Shown: positions 25,927-33,536 of the stretch, one piece after another
Layout of the letters: each line of letters begins with the position of its first letter
Position numbering within the stretch: the stretch's first letter is position 1
From: Lachnospiraceae bacterium
GTDB lineage: Bacteria; Bacillota; Clostridia; Lachnospirales; Lachnospiraceae
Direction: 5' to 3'
DNA length: 64,000 bases
NCBI GenBank assembly: GCA_022794255.1
Contig: JAAWEL010000064.1
Coordinates: 1-64,000, forward strand
The notes under the pieces: generated by a model
Told to the model about the DNA's origin: nothing
The model's input: only the letters and a program-made list of their open reading frames with translations
Databases searched by the model: none
Made by a program: the position numbers and the translations under genes

Positions 25927-27753
25927 CTATACTCCCTGCAGATTTACATCAAATAATGCCTCAAATTCCGATTGACCAATCTTCTCTTTCTCTACCAAAA
26001 GCTCACAACACCGCTCCAGCACACTCCGGTGTTGCAGAATAATCTCCCTCGCCTTTTTATAGCATTCATCAATAATCCGTTTTACCTCTGCATCAATGGC
26101 ACTGGCCACCTGTTCACCGTAGCTCCTGGCATGTGCAAGATCCCGTCCGATAAACACTTCATCCTCATCGCTCCCATAGTCAATCATACCCACCGTCTCC
26201 GACATGCCGTACTTTGTCACCATGGCCCGGGCTATCTTGCTGGCATGTTTGATATCCTGGGACGCTCCAGTTGTCACATCTTCAAAGATAATCTCCTCAG
26301 CAATCCTTCCGCCTAATGATACCATAATATCCTGAAGCATTTTGCCCTTGGTGTTAAACATCTCATCCGCGCTGGGCAGCGGCATGGTATAGCCTGCCGC
26401 CCCGATTCCTGTGGGAATGATGGATACAGTATGAACCGGTCCCACATCCGGCAGCACATGAAACAAGATAGCATGCCCTGCCTCATGGTAGGCAGTGATT
26501 CGCTTTTCCTTCTCTGAGATTACCCGGCTCTTTTTCTCTGCACCAATACCTACTTTCACAAAGGAACAGTCAATATCTGCCTGTAAAATAAAAGAGCGAT
26601 TATCCTTTGCCGCATGAATGGCAGCCTCATTCATCAAATTCTCCAAATCCGCTCCTGTAAAGCCAGAGGTGGTGCGAGCCACCCGGGCCAAATCCACATC
26701 ATCTGATAAAGGCTTTTGCTGAGAATGGACCTTTAAAATCTCCTCCCGACCTTTCACATCCGGCCGCCCCACAGCAACCTTTCGGTCAAAACGTCCTGGA
26801 CGAAGGATGGCAGGATCCAAAATATCCACTCGGTTGGTGGCCGCCATAACAATGATTCCTTCATTGACGCCAAAACCATCCATCTCCACCAGAAGCTGAT
26901 TTAAGGTCTGTTCCCGCTCATCGTGGCCGCCTCCCATGCCAGTGCCTCTGCGGCGGGCCACCGCATCAATCTCATCGATAAAAACAATACAGGGAGCATT
27001 TTTCTTGGCATCCTCAAACAGATCCCGAACTCTGGATGCTCCCACACCCACAAACATCTCCACAAAGTCGGAACCGGAAATGCTAAAAAAAGGCACCCCC
27101 GCCTCCCCGGCCACAGCCTTGGCCAGCATTGTCTTACCTGTTCCTGGAGGTCCTACTAAAATCACTCCCTTGGGAATCCTGGCACCTACACTGGTATATT
27201 TCTGGGGGTTTCGGAGGAAATCCACCATCTCCTCTAAATCCTCCTTCTCCTCCTGAAGTCCTGCCACATTTTTAAAATTCACCTGACTGCTGTGGGTCAT
27301 CCTGGCGCGGCTCTTTCCAAAATTCATCATCCTGGAATTGGTCCCACCACTGGCGCTGGCCCGCATGTTCATCATAATAATCAAAACCACTGCCATGGCC
27401 ACAGAGATCCCCACCGGCAAAATCACACTGATCCAGTAATTGCTCTGGGGAACATTGTTTATCAAATAATCAATATCTCTGGCCTCCAAAAGCTTTCTGG
27501 CCTCATTGACATCTGACACATAGGCCGTATACTCCTGACCCCCCATCAAAAATGCCACCTCGCCTGTTGGTGCCTGTTCGTTCTGGTTGATCATGACCTG
27601 GGTAACAGCCCCGTCATCTAAAGCCTGCAAAAATGCCTGATTGGTCAGGCGCTGCTGACTCCCTCCCTGAAGTGCCTGAGTAAACCAAAGCATTGCCACT
27701 AAAAGCAATGCCAAAAGCAAAACTCCGGTTCCTCGAAACGTCTGTTGTCTCAC
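25927..27753 (-). CDS. ftsH: ATP-dependent zinc metalloprotease FtsH
   Basis: FtsH is a membrane-anchored AAA+ protease that removes damaged membrane proteins and short-lived regulators. The 608-residue protein has two membrane segments (about 10-28 and 104-125), Walker A GPPGTGKT, Walker [11 protein letters not shown], the second region of homology ([20 protein letters not shown]) and the zinc motif HEAGH. The start is the GTG at 27753, chosen because AAGGAGG sits 9 bases before it; a TTG at 27774 would bury that site in the gene. It follows hpt, the conserved Firmicute order. Confidence 0.95.
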   Translation of the reverse strand: MRQQTFRGTGVLLLALLLVAMLWFTQALQGGSQQRLTNQAFLQALDDGAVTQVMINQNEQAPTGEVAFLMGGQEYTAYVSDVNEARKLLEARDIDYLINNVPQSNYWISVILPVGISVAMAVVLIIMMNMRASASGGTNSRMMNFGKSRARMTHSSQVNFKNVAGLQEEKEDLEEMVDFLRNPQKYTSVGARIPKGVILVGPPGTGKTMLAKAVAGEAGVPFFSISGSDFVEMFVGVGASRVRDLFEDAKKNAPCIVFIDEIDAVARRRGTGMGGGHDEREQTLNQLLVEMDGFGVNEGIIVMAATNRVDILDPAILRPGRFDRKVAVGRPDVKGREEILKVHSQQKPLSDDVDLARVARTTSGFTGADLENLMNEAAIHAAKDNRSFILQADIDCSFVKVGIGAEKKSRVISEKEKRITAYHEAGHAILFHVLPDVGPVHTVSIIPTGIGAAGYTMPLPSADEMFNTKGKMLQDIMVSLGGRIAEEIIFEDVTTGASQDIKHASKIARAMVTKYGMSETVGMIDYGSDEDEVFIGRDLAHARSYGEQVASAIDAEVKRIIDECYKKAREIILQHRSVLERCCELLVEKEKIGQSEFEALFDVNLQGV

Positions 27754-27804
27754 TGAATGTTGCCTCCTTGTCAACTGCCGTTTTGCTGGCGGCAGTATTT
27801 TAGA

Positions 27805-28329
27805 TTACAATTCTACCACTCCTATAAAAGGCAGGTTCCTATACTTCTGAGCATAGTCAAGCCCATACCCTACCACAAATTCATCTGGTATCTGAAAACA
27901 GGTATAATCCACCTTCACCTGCTTCTTCACCCGGCGCTCCGGCTTATCTAAAAGAGTACACAGACGGATGCTGGCAGGCTCCCTCTGCTTTAAAACCTCT
28001 ATCAGATAAGAAAGGGTGCGGCCTGAATCAATGATATCCTCCACAATCATTACATCTTTGCCCTTTAAAGATTCGTCCAGATCCTTGACAATCCGGACTA
28101 CCCCGCTGGATTTGGTGTCATCCCCATAGCTGGATACTGACATAAAATCCAAGCTGACTGGCATAGTCAGCCGTTTTGCCAGCTCACAGGTAAAAAATAC
28201 ACCGCCCTTCAAAATGCAGATCAAATGAATTGCCTTCCCCGCATAATCTTTGTTGATCTTCTCTGCAACCTCACTGATCCTTTGATTAACCTCTTCCTCT
28301 GACAATAATACCCGAATCTTATCCTCCAT
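27805..28329 (-). CDS. hpt: Hypoxanthine phosphoribosyltransferase
   Basis: The 174-residue enzyme salvages hypoxanthine or guanine with PRPP to give IMP or GMP. The PRPP-binding signature VMIVEDIIDSGRTLSYL is intact, and CILKGGVFF and FVVGYGLDYAQKYRNLP match the family. GGAGGAAAAGGAT precedes the ATG at 28329, which fixes the start. The first codons overlap the tilS stop by 11 bases, pointing to translational coupling. Confidence 0.95.
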   Translation of the reverse strand: MEDKIRVLLSEEEVNQRISEVAEKINKDYAGKAIHLICILKGGVFFTCELAKRLTMPVSLDFMSVSSYGDDTKSSGVVRIVKDLDESLKGKDVMIVEDIIDSGRTLSYLIEVLKQREPASIRLCTLLDKPERRVKKQVKVDYTCFQIPDEFVVGYGLDYAQKYRNLPFIGVVEL

Positions 28330-29815
28330 ATCCTTTTCCTCCGTAAAATTCCACCTGTAATATTGTATGCGTATCTTCCACAATTTTATAGTATTCACTG
28401 ATCCGGTATCCGACCACCCAAAGCACATGATTCCCTTCTGCCAACAAAGGAATCTTTCCCCGAATCATCCTGGGAATCTTTTCGTCAATCAAAAACCTTC
28501 TCAATGTCTTGCGCTGCCCTCCCGCTAATGTTAAAAAGTCTCCCGGATGTCGAAAACGGATCGATAGTGTATCTTTTATTCTATCATAGTCAAACCATTT
28601 CGTATACTCTTTTTTGGGAATTTCTGTCCCTTTATCCCGGGAAAACACACGAAATTCCATGTTTCCCACCTGTAATGGCATATTTCCTAAATCTGGCAGA
28701 GAAATCATAAACTCCTCATGCCTTTTTTCGGGCAGCTCCTCTTCTTCTTTGCCAAACTCTGTCCCCCTTGTTTTCTCAATGCCAATTTCCCCATAGGTCC
28801 TGATAGCCTTCATGCCTCCGGGAAGATCCCATCTGCCTCCAACCTTTCCCTCCGCCAAATGGGCAATCTGTTCAAAATGCCCGAATGTAATGTCCTTTAG
28901 CTCCGGTACTGTAAGCTCAATCATATGCCGAATAAGATATGTGCGGATAATCGGCTCCTGTTCCCGAAATACATCCAAAGCCATAACCGCCCGGAAAGCA
29001 TCTCCCTGTCTCTCCTCTTTTCCAAACTTATCCCAAAGCCTCTTGGCCTGATTAGCCAGATACTGGTCTGCCTGACCAAAAATCTGTCCGGCTCTCAGTA
29101 CATTCTCCACGGCCCGTCTGTTCACATTCTCTGTAACATAGGGAATCAATTCTCTGCGAATCCTGTTGCGCGTATAATCTTTCGATTCATTGGTAGAATC
29201 CTCACACCATCTAAACCCATTGCTCTCAAGATACTGAAAAATCTCCTGCTTCCCAACCCCTAAAAGGGGCCGGATGCGGTTTCCCTGAACCGGCTGGATT
29301 CCGGCCACCCCTCTTAGCCCGCTTCCGCGAAAAAGATGATGAAGAATCGTTTCCGCATTATCATCCCTGTGATGAGCCAAGGCAATCCAAACCGGACGCC
29401 CCTTATCCCCATGCTCTCTTTTCCCCGTATTATCCTCCTGTTCATTCTCTGCTTTTTTCTCTGTCTCCCAACCGCGCGCCTCCTCTTCCAGAGCCTCATA
29501 CCGAAGTTTCCTTCCCGCTTCCTCTAGAGAAAGCCCTTGCTCCCTCCCATACCCTGGCACATCCCGATACACCACTTTCAGCGGCACTCCTAACTCTCCG
29601 CAGAGTCCCCTCACAAACTCCACATCCCTGTTCGCTTCCTCCCCCCGAATCCCATGATGCACATGAACTGCCCGAAGCCTCAAACCAATCTGGTTCTCCA
29701 CTAAAACTGCTAAAAGACAGACAGAATCCCCTCCGCCTGATAAAGCAACCACCACCCGGTCCTCTGGCTGAAGCATCCCCCACTCCCTCACAAACGCCCA
29801 AACTCTCTCCCACAT
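28319..29815 (-). CDS. tilS: tRNA(Ile)-lysidine synthetase
   Basis: TilS converts C34 of the tRNA-Ile CAU anticodon to lysidine, allowing AUA decoding. The PP-loop motif ALSGGGDS is at residues 23-30, followed by VHVHHGIRGEEA and IALAHHRDDNAET. The C-terminal half (about 290-498) fits the TilS substrate-binding and C-terminal domains. The 498-residue length is normal to slightly long because of a charged insert near residue 120. GGAGGGACAGAT precedes the ATG at 29815. A good promoter lies just upstream. Confidence 0.94.
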   Translation of the reverse strand: MWERVWAFVREWGMLQPEDRVVVALSGGGDSVCLLAVLVENQIGLRLRAVHVHHGIRGEEANRDVEFVRGLCGELGVPLKVVYRDVPGYGREQGLSLEEAGRKLRYEALEEEARGWETEKKAENEQEDNTGKREHGDKGRPVWIALAHHRDDNAETILHHLFRGSGLRGVAGIQPVQGNRIRPLLGVGKQEIFQYLESNGFRWCEDSTNESKDYTRNRIRRELIPYVTENVNRRAVENVLRAGQIFGQADQYLANQAKRLWDKFGKEERQGDAFRAVMALDVFREQEPIIRTYLIRHMIELTVPELKDITFGHFEQIAHLAEGKVGGRWDLPGGMKAIRTYGEIGIEKTRGTEFGKEEEELPEKRHEEFMISLPDLGNMPLQVGNMEFRVFSRDKGTEIPKKEYTKWFDYDRIKDTLSIRFRHPGDFLTLAGGQRKTLRRFLIDEKIPRMIRGKIPLLAEGNHVLWVVGYRISEYYKIVEDTHTILQVEFYGGKGYGG

Positions 29816-29856
29816 ATCTGTCCCTCCGCATCATTTTATCCACTGCACATAACTAA

Positions 29857-29885
29857 ACTATACCCACATTCCCACCACCTTGCAA
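29857..29885 (-). promoter_or_regulatory. Sigma-A promoter of tilS-hpt-ftsH
   Basis: TTGCAA (29880-29885) and TATAGT (29857-29862) on the minus strand are spaced by 17 bases, about 40 bases upstream of the tilS ATG. Together with the terminator to its right, it separates tilS-hpt-ftsH from spoIIE expression. Confidence 0.65.
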
Positions 29886-29894
29886 CCCTTTTCC

Positions 29895-29941
29895 AAAAAA
29901 CGAAAAAGCACCGCCATGCAGGGGCATCCCCCACATAGCGG
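29895..29941 (-). terminator. Intrinsic terminator after spoIIE
   Basis: The minus-strand stem CCGCTATG/CATGGCGG, with an inner GGGG/CCCC pairing, is followed by TTTTTCGTTTTTT. It lies directly after the spoIIE stop at 29948. Confidence 0.75.
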
Positions 29942-29947
29942 CAGCTC

Positions 29948-31378
29948 TCACCTTCTCCAGATTCCTCCCACCAAAACCATCATATCATCTCTGCACCATT
30001 CGTCCCCGTTCATCCCTTTATGGCAGCTCCCCAAAGCAAACTCCAATATCTCATCCGCCATTTCCTGCACACTATGTACTTCCATACTCTCAATGTACTC
30101 CCGGAGACTTCCTTCCTTATCCTCCCCTGGACAGCCTTCCAAAACCCCGTCAGTAACCATAATGACCCGGTCCCCGTCCCAAAGCTTTTTAGACAGCAGC
30201 ACCGGCTCCACCTCACCCAAAACCCCGGCAGGCACCTCTCCCGCTTCCAGCACATCCACCCCATTGCCACTTAGAACAAAGGTTGCAACTGCTCCTAGTT
30301 TCATGGCTTCTAGCACCCCCGTATGGAGATCCACACAGCAAAGATCCAATGTGGCCGGATGCTGCTCCTCTCCTGTCAGCATCAAAACTGTATTAACCAT
30401 TTTAAGAGCCGCCCGGGCCGAAAATCCTGCTTCTAAAAGTTGCTGTGCCAACTCCACAACCCGCTTACTCTCCACAAAGGCCTGCTCTCCACTTCCCATT
30501 CCGTCTGATACGCTCATAATCACCTGTCCGGGTATCTCTTCGGAATATGTATAATTATCCCCGGAAAGAATCTCCCCTTCCCGCGGCAAATTCGCCACAC
30601 CATGCATCATCCGGTATCTTCCTGCCTCTGAAAAATGGATCGTAGCAGTCTGCTTTGTCACAAGAGCCCGGGTGTCCTTGGGCGCATACCAGCCTTTATT
30701 TCCCATAGCATGTCCCAATAGCTCTGCTGCCTCCCGGGCTGTCACACACCGTCCATTGACCGTGCGCATGGTCAGATAAGCTTCTCTCTGCCGGTTCTCA
30801 TGCTCCAAAAGCAACAGATTCTCTACCACCATATGATGCTGTCGGAATATCCTCTTTACCGCCTCTCCCTTGACTCCTGTAATATCCGATGCCTGCTCCA
30901 TCATATGCGCAAACTCTTCCAGAATCACGGCCAGCTCCCGAAATTGCACCATCACCGTATCCCGGCTTTCCAGGAAACGGTTCTTCCACTCCAGGTTCAT
31001 GGTGGCCCGCCCTAAGTTCCTGTTTAATTGGGACACATAATCTTCCCTCCTTCTGCAGGACTCCAGAAAAAAACGGGGCATGTCCTCAAACTCCACCTTC
31101 CCCTTCTGTTCAAATGCTCTTAAAAGGTAATACAGATAATAACTGTCCTCTTTTTTGCTGTCACTGTACAGATTGCACCGGCTGCAATCCTGACACACCA
31201 TAGCCGCTGACATCTGCATAGCCGCCAAAGCATCCTCCCTGGTCAAACCTGGATTGCCATCCATTTCATCCTGGCAAGATCTGGCCAATATTCCCAGAGA
31301 CCGGGCCATCTCACCCAAACGGCTGGCCGTATATACATTCACATCCGCCATGTCCCGGCGTTTTGTTCGTCTCCACAC
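29948..31378 (-). CDS. spoIIE: SpoIIE-family serine phosphatase lacking the membrane domain
   Basis: SpoIIE dephosphorylates SpoIIAA and so activates sigma-F in the forespore. The 476-residue protein ends in a PP2C domain (about 255-476) with GDNYTY, SVSDGMGSGEQA, VTDGVLEG and DDMMVLV, so the metal-binding Asp residues are kept. The N-terminal part (1-250) fits the SpoIIE regulatory region, including CQDCSRCNLY. The ten-helix membrane domain of the roughly 800-residue classical protein is absent: no hydrophobic segment is seen and divIC ends only 73 bases upstream. The GTG at 31378 follows AGGAGGGGATTTTT. Gene order identifies it as the spoIIE of this genome. Confidence 0.85.
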   Translation of the reverse strand: MWRRTKRRDMADVNVYTASRLGEMARSLGILARSCQDEMDGNPGLTREDALAAMQMSAAMVCQDCSRCNLYSDSKKEDSYYLYYLLRAFEQKGKVEFEDMPRFFLESCRRREDYVSQLNRNLGRATMNLEWKNRFLESRDTVMVQFRELAVILEEFAHMMEQASDITGVKGEAVKRIFRQHHMVVENLLLLEHENRQREAYLTMRTVNGRCVTAREAAELLGHAMGNKGWYAPKDTRALVTKQTATIHFSEAGRYRMMHGVANLPREGEILSGDNYTYSEEIPGQVIMSVSDGMGSGEQAFVESKRVVELAQQLLEAGFSARAALKMVNTVLMLTGEEQHPATLDLCCVDLHTGVLEAMKLGAVATFVLSGNGVDVLEAGEVPAGVLGEVEPVLLSKKLWDGDRVIMVTDGVLEGCPGEDKEGSLREYIESMEVHSVQEMADEILEFALGSCHKGMNGDEWCRDDMMVLVGGIWRR

Positions 31379-31421
31379 AAAAATCCCCTCCTAAGCCACA
31401 TTATATGCGTTAGGAGAGGAT
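31376..31421 (-). promoter_or_regulatory. Terminator-like hairpin enclosing the spoIIE ribosome binding site
   Basis: In the minus-strand RNA a 12-bp stem (arms from 31410-31421 and 31383-31394, one G-U pair, 15-base loop) is followed by UUUUU and then the GUG start codon of spoIIE. The second arm is UUAGGAGGGGAU and contains the Shine-Dalgarno. The structure could terminate divIC transcripts, block spoIIE translation, or both. Confidence 0.65.
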
Positions 31422-31450
31422 TATATGCCTGCCATTTCCAATACTCTGTA

Positions 31451-31798
31451 TTATCTGGATGAAGGTTTTAACAAAATCTCATCTGGTTTTACAAGTCCCA
31501 GCTTCTGTTTTGCTACTTCCTCCACATATTGCTTTGTCTGTACATACACCTCATACTCTTTTAAATCTTCAGCCCTGCTCAGCTCCCGGTCATACTGCTG
31601 CTGTAAAAGCCCTTCCCGTTCCTGATACTCTAAGTCTCTCTTCTCCATTGCCGCTATTCTGACATTAACTACCACTCCCAGGCAAAACACTACCAATGTG
31701 ATACCCACAATTGCCATCCGGTTGCCGGAACGGTCCTTCTTTTTCTTTTTTCCCTTCCTTTTTATGTCTCCAGTCATTCTCATAAGCTCACCTGCCAA
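31451..31798 (-). CDS. divIC: Septum formation initiator (DivIC/FtsB family)
   Basis: DivIC is a bitopic division protein that works with FtsL and DivIB at the septum. The 115-residue protein has a very basic cytoplasmic N-terminus (KRKGKKKKKDR), one membrane segment (about 28-50) and an extracellular coiled coil (about 52-90), then a short VEEVAKQKLGLVKPDEI motif typical of the family. It lies between yabQ and spoIIE, as in other endospore formers. MRMTGD at residue 6 is an alternative start. Confidence 0.88.
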   Translation of the reverse strand: MAGELMRMTGDIKRKGKKKKKDRSGNRMAIVGITLVVFCLGVVVNVRIAAMEKRDLEYQEREGLLQQQYDRELSRAEDLKEYEVYVQTKQYVEEVAKQKLGLVKPDEILLKPSSR

Positions 31799-31820
31799 AG
31801 TTCTCTGTCTTTTCCATTTA

Positions 31821-32162
31821 TCACCGGTTCCGTTTTGATAACCTTATTCTAAAGCATCTCCTCAGCTTTTTCAACACTTTTCGGAAAAATGCACTGCACA
31901 GTCGGTCATAGAATATCATGGTTAAAAGCACTGTCCCTATGACATACAGCCGCAGTGCCCCGTCATTTTCCCTGTATAACAGATAAAACACGACAAAACC
32001 AGCGAAAATCCAGTAGATCAGATCTTCAATCCCAACCCACAGCCATCCATGGCGAACCACAGCCCGAAATGCCCTCAAAAAATCATATAAAGCCATGAGG
32101 CCAGCGCCTGTGGCTGCCCCCATCATTAAAAGTCTTGCCTCAAAATGAATGTCCGGACTCAT
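31821..32162 (-). CDS. yabQ: Spore cortex biosynthesis protein YabQ
   Basis: YabQ is a membrane protein needed for cortex formation. The 113-residue protein has three or four hydrophobic segments (about 10-26, 41-62, 70-88), with the family-like MALYDFLRAFRAVVRH and EDLIYWIFAGFVVFYLLY. The ATG at 32162 (MSPDIHF) was chosen because AGGAAAAGAGGCGG precedes it; a longer reading would overlap yabP. It sits directly after yabP, as in Bacillus and Clostridium. Confidence 0.85.
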   Translation of the reverse strand: MSPDIHFEARLLMMGAATGAGLMALYDFLRAFRAVVRHGWLWVGIEDLIYWIFAGFVVFYLLYRENDGALRLYVIGTVLLTMIFYDRLCSAFFRKVLKKLRRCFRIRLSKRNR

Positions 32163-32178
32163 CTTTCCGCCTCTTTTC

Positions 32179-32463
32179 CTACCGGAACAGGCGGACAAAA
32201 AATGACTGTCCCGCCTTGCGGTATGCCTCATTCGAGGAATAGGTCATACTGTCCACTGTACCTGTGACATCCACCTCTCCCTTTTCCACTGAGAGCCTGC
32301 TCACATGGAGATCCTTCCCCTTTAAGGTCAGCAGTCCCAGATCCGTGTCCATAACCACCTGGTTCTCATCAAACGAAACTACCTCCCGCACCCCTGTCAG
32401 ATTGGCTGCAGCACGGTTCTGCAGAAAACAGGCGTGAGGGCGATTTCCTGATTTTTCCTCCAT
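32179..32463 (-). CDS. yabP: Sporulation protein YabP
   Basis: The 94-residue YabP protein has the family core (RAAANLTGVREVVSFDENQVVMDTD and GLLTLKGKDLHVSRLSVEKGEVDVTG). YabP and YabQ are sigma-E-dependent and act in the mother cell on cortex or coat assembly. The start at 32463 is fixed by GGAGGT eight bases upstream. Its neighbours are the S4 RNA-binding gene and yabQ. Confidence 0.88.
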   Translation of the reverse strand: MEEKSGNRPHACFLQNRAAANLTGVREVVSFDENQVVMDTDLGLLTLKGKDLHVSRLSVEKGEVDVTGTVDSMTYSSNEAYRKAGQSFFVRLFR

Positions 32464-32544
32464 GCAAAAAGACCTCCTGCTATATGAAACACCTGGTTTC
32501 AATATATGAGGAGATCTTTTTTATTATTCCATTTTATATTCCGC

Positions 32545-32784
32545 TTACAGATACCTATACAGCTCCCTGGCATCATCTTTGCGAACCGTCTCCTGGACAT
32601 CAAGCACCTCTACATTCACTGAGCTGGTGCCAAACTGTATCTCTATGATATCTCCCACCTTGACACTTACCGATGCCCTGGCAGGCTTCCCATTCACCAA
32701 AACCCGCCCAGCATCACAGGCTTCATTGGCCACTGTACGGCGCTTAATCAGGCGGGATACCTTTAAATATTTATCCAGTCTCAT
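32545..32784 (-). CDS. rqcP: S4-domain RNA-binding protein RqcP (YabO)
   Basis: The 79-residue protein is an isolated S4 domain (MRLDKYLKVSRLIKRRTVANEACDAGRVLVNG). In Bacillus, RqcP helps RqcH add alanine tails to stalled nascent chains on 50S subunits. It starts four bases after the HU stop, so the two are likely translated together. It matches the family in length. Confidence 0.9.
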   Translation of the reverse strand: MRLDKYLKVSRLIKRRTVANEACDAGRVLVNGKPARASVSVKVGDIIEIQFGTSSVNVEVLDVQETVRKDDARELYRYL

Positions 32785-32787
32785 TGA

Positions 32788-33063
32788 TTATTCGTTTACC
32801 ATATCCTTTAATGCCTTGCCGGGCTTGAACTTAGGACTCTTGCAGGCTTCAATCGGCATGGTCTCACCAGTCCGGGGATTTCTTCCCTCTCTTGCTGCTC
32901 TTTCAGAAACCTCAAATGTCCCAAAACCAACCAATTGTACTTTATCACCATTCTTTAAAGCCGCAGACACAACATCTGTAAAGGCTTTCAGCGCTGCTTC
33001 CGCATCCTTCCTGGAGATTTCTGCTTGTTCTGCAATGGCTGCTATCAATTCAGTCTTATTCAT
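32788..33063 (-). CDS. hup: HU-family DNA-binding protein
   Basis: The 91-residue HU protein starts MNKTELIAAIAEQAEISRKDAE and has the beta-arm signature GFGTFEVSERAAREGRNPRTG. It binds and bends DNA as a dimer. It is the first gene after a strong sigma-A promoter and sits in the mazG-HU-S4-yabPQ order seen in many Firmicutes. Confidence 0.96.
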   Translation of the reverse strand: MNKTELIAAIAEQAEISRKDAEAALKAFTDVVSAALKNGDKVQLVGFGTFEVSERAAREGRNPRTGETMPIEACKSPKFKPGKALKDMVNE

Positions 33064-33130
33064 GTTTAATTCCTCCTAAAAATCGTCTGGTACCGCTCTT
33101 ACCGCTACCTTGAAATAGTGTACTCTACAA

Positions 33131-33159
33131 TTTATATCCGTTTTACTACTATTTGTCAA
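33131..33159 (-). promoter_or_regulatory. Sigma-A promoter of hup-rqcP-yabPQ-divIC
   Basis: On the minus strand TTGACA (33154-33159) and TATAAA (33131-33136) are spaced by 17 bases. The -35 box overlaps the last codons of mazG (stop at 33156). It is one of the best promoter matches in the window, fitting an abundant HU protein. Confidence 0.8.
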
Positions 33160-33536
33160 GGTTTTTTGTCTTTTTCCTGCTTTTTAATCTTATTCCACAA
33201 ATCCAGACTTTCTTCTGGCGAAAGAGCCCTTTTGTCTCCAAACACATGGGGGTGACGGCGGATCATTTTTTCACATACAACATCCACCACATCCTCCAAC
33301 CCAAAGTACCCCTGCTCTCTGGCAATCTGACTGTAAATCACCACATGAAACAGAAGATCTCCCAACTCTTCACAGAGATTTTCCATATCTTTGTGATCGA
33401 TGGCCTCAATAACCTCCCCAGTCTCCTCCATCAGGCAAGGCTTTAAACTCTCAAAGGTCTGCTTTCTGTCCCATGAACAGCCCTGATCTGAGCGCAGAGT
33501 CTCCACCACTGACACCAGCTCATCAAATGTATGCAT
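33156..33536 (-). CDS. mazG: MazG-family nucleoside triphosphate pyrophosphohydrolase
   Basis: The 126-residue single-domain MazG has CSWDRKQTFESLKPCLMEETGEVIEAI and NLCEELGDLLFHVV, the E-x-x-E and E-x-x-D metal-binding pairs. It hydrolyses NTPs to NMP and pyrophosphate and is thought to clear abnormal nucleotides. The N-terminal tetrapyrrole methylase domain of YabN-type fusions is absent. It overlaps the end of the GlgX-like gene by 14 bases. Confidence 0.92.
   Translation of the reverse strand: MHTFDELVSVVETLRSDQGCSWDRKQTFESLKPCLMEETGEVIEAIDHKDMENLCEELGDLLFHVVIYSQIAREQGYFGLEDVVDVVCEKMIRRHPHVFGDKRALSPEESLDLWNKIKKQEKDKKP

Noticed and set aside
29880-30554. Plus-strand open frame of 224 codons
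   Set aside because: It is antisense to the spoIIE phosphatase domain and terminator; Ser/Pro-rich shadow translation only.
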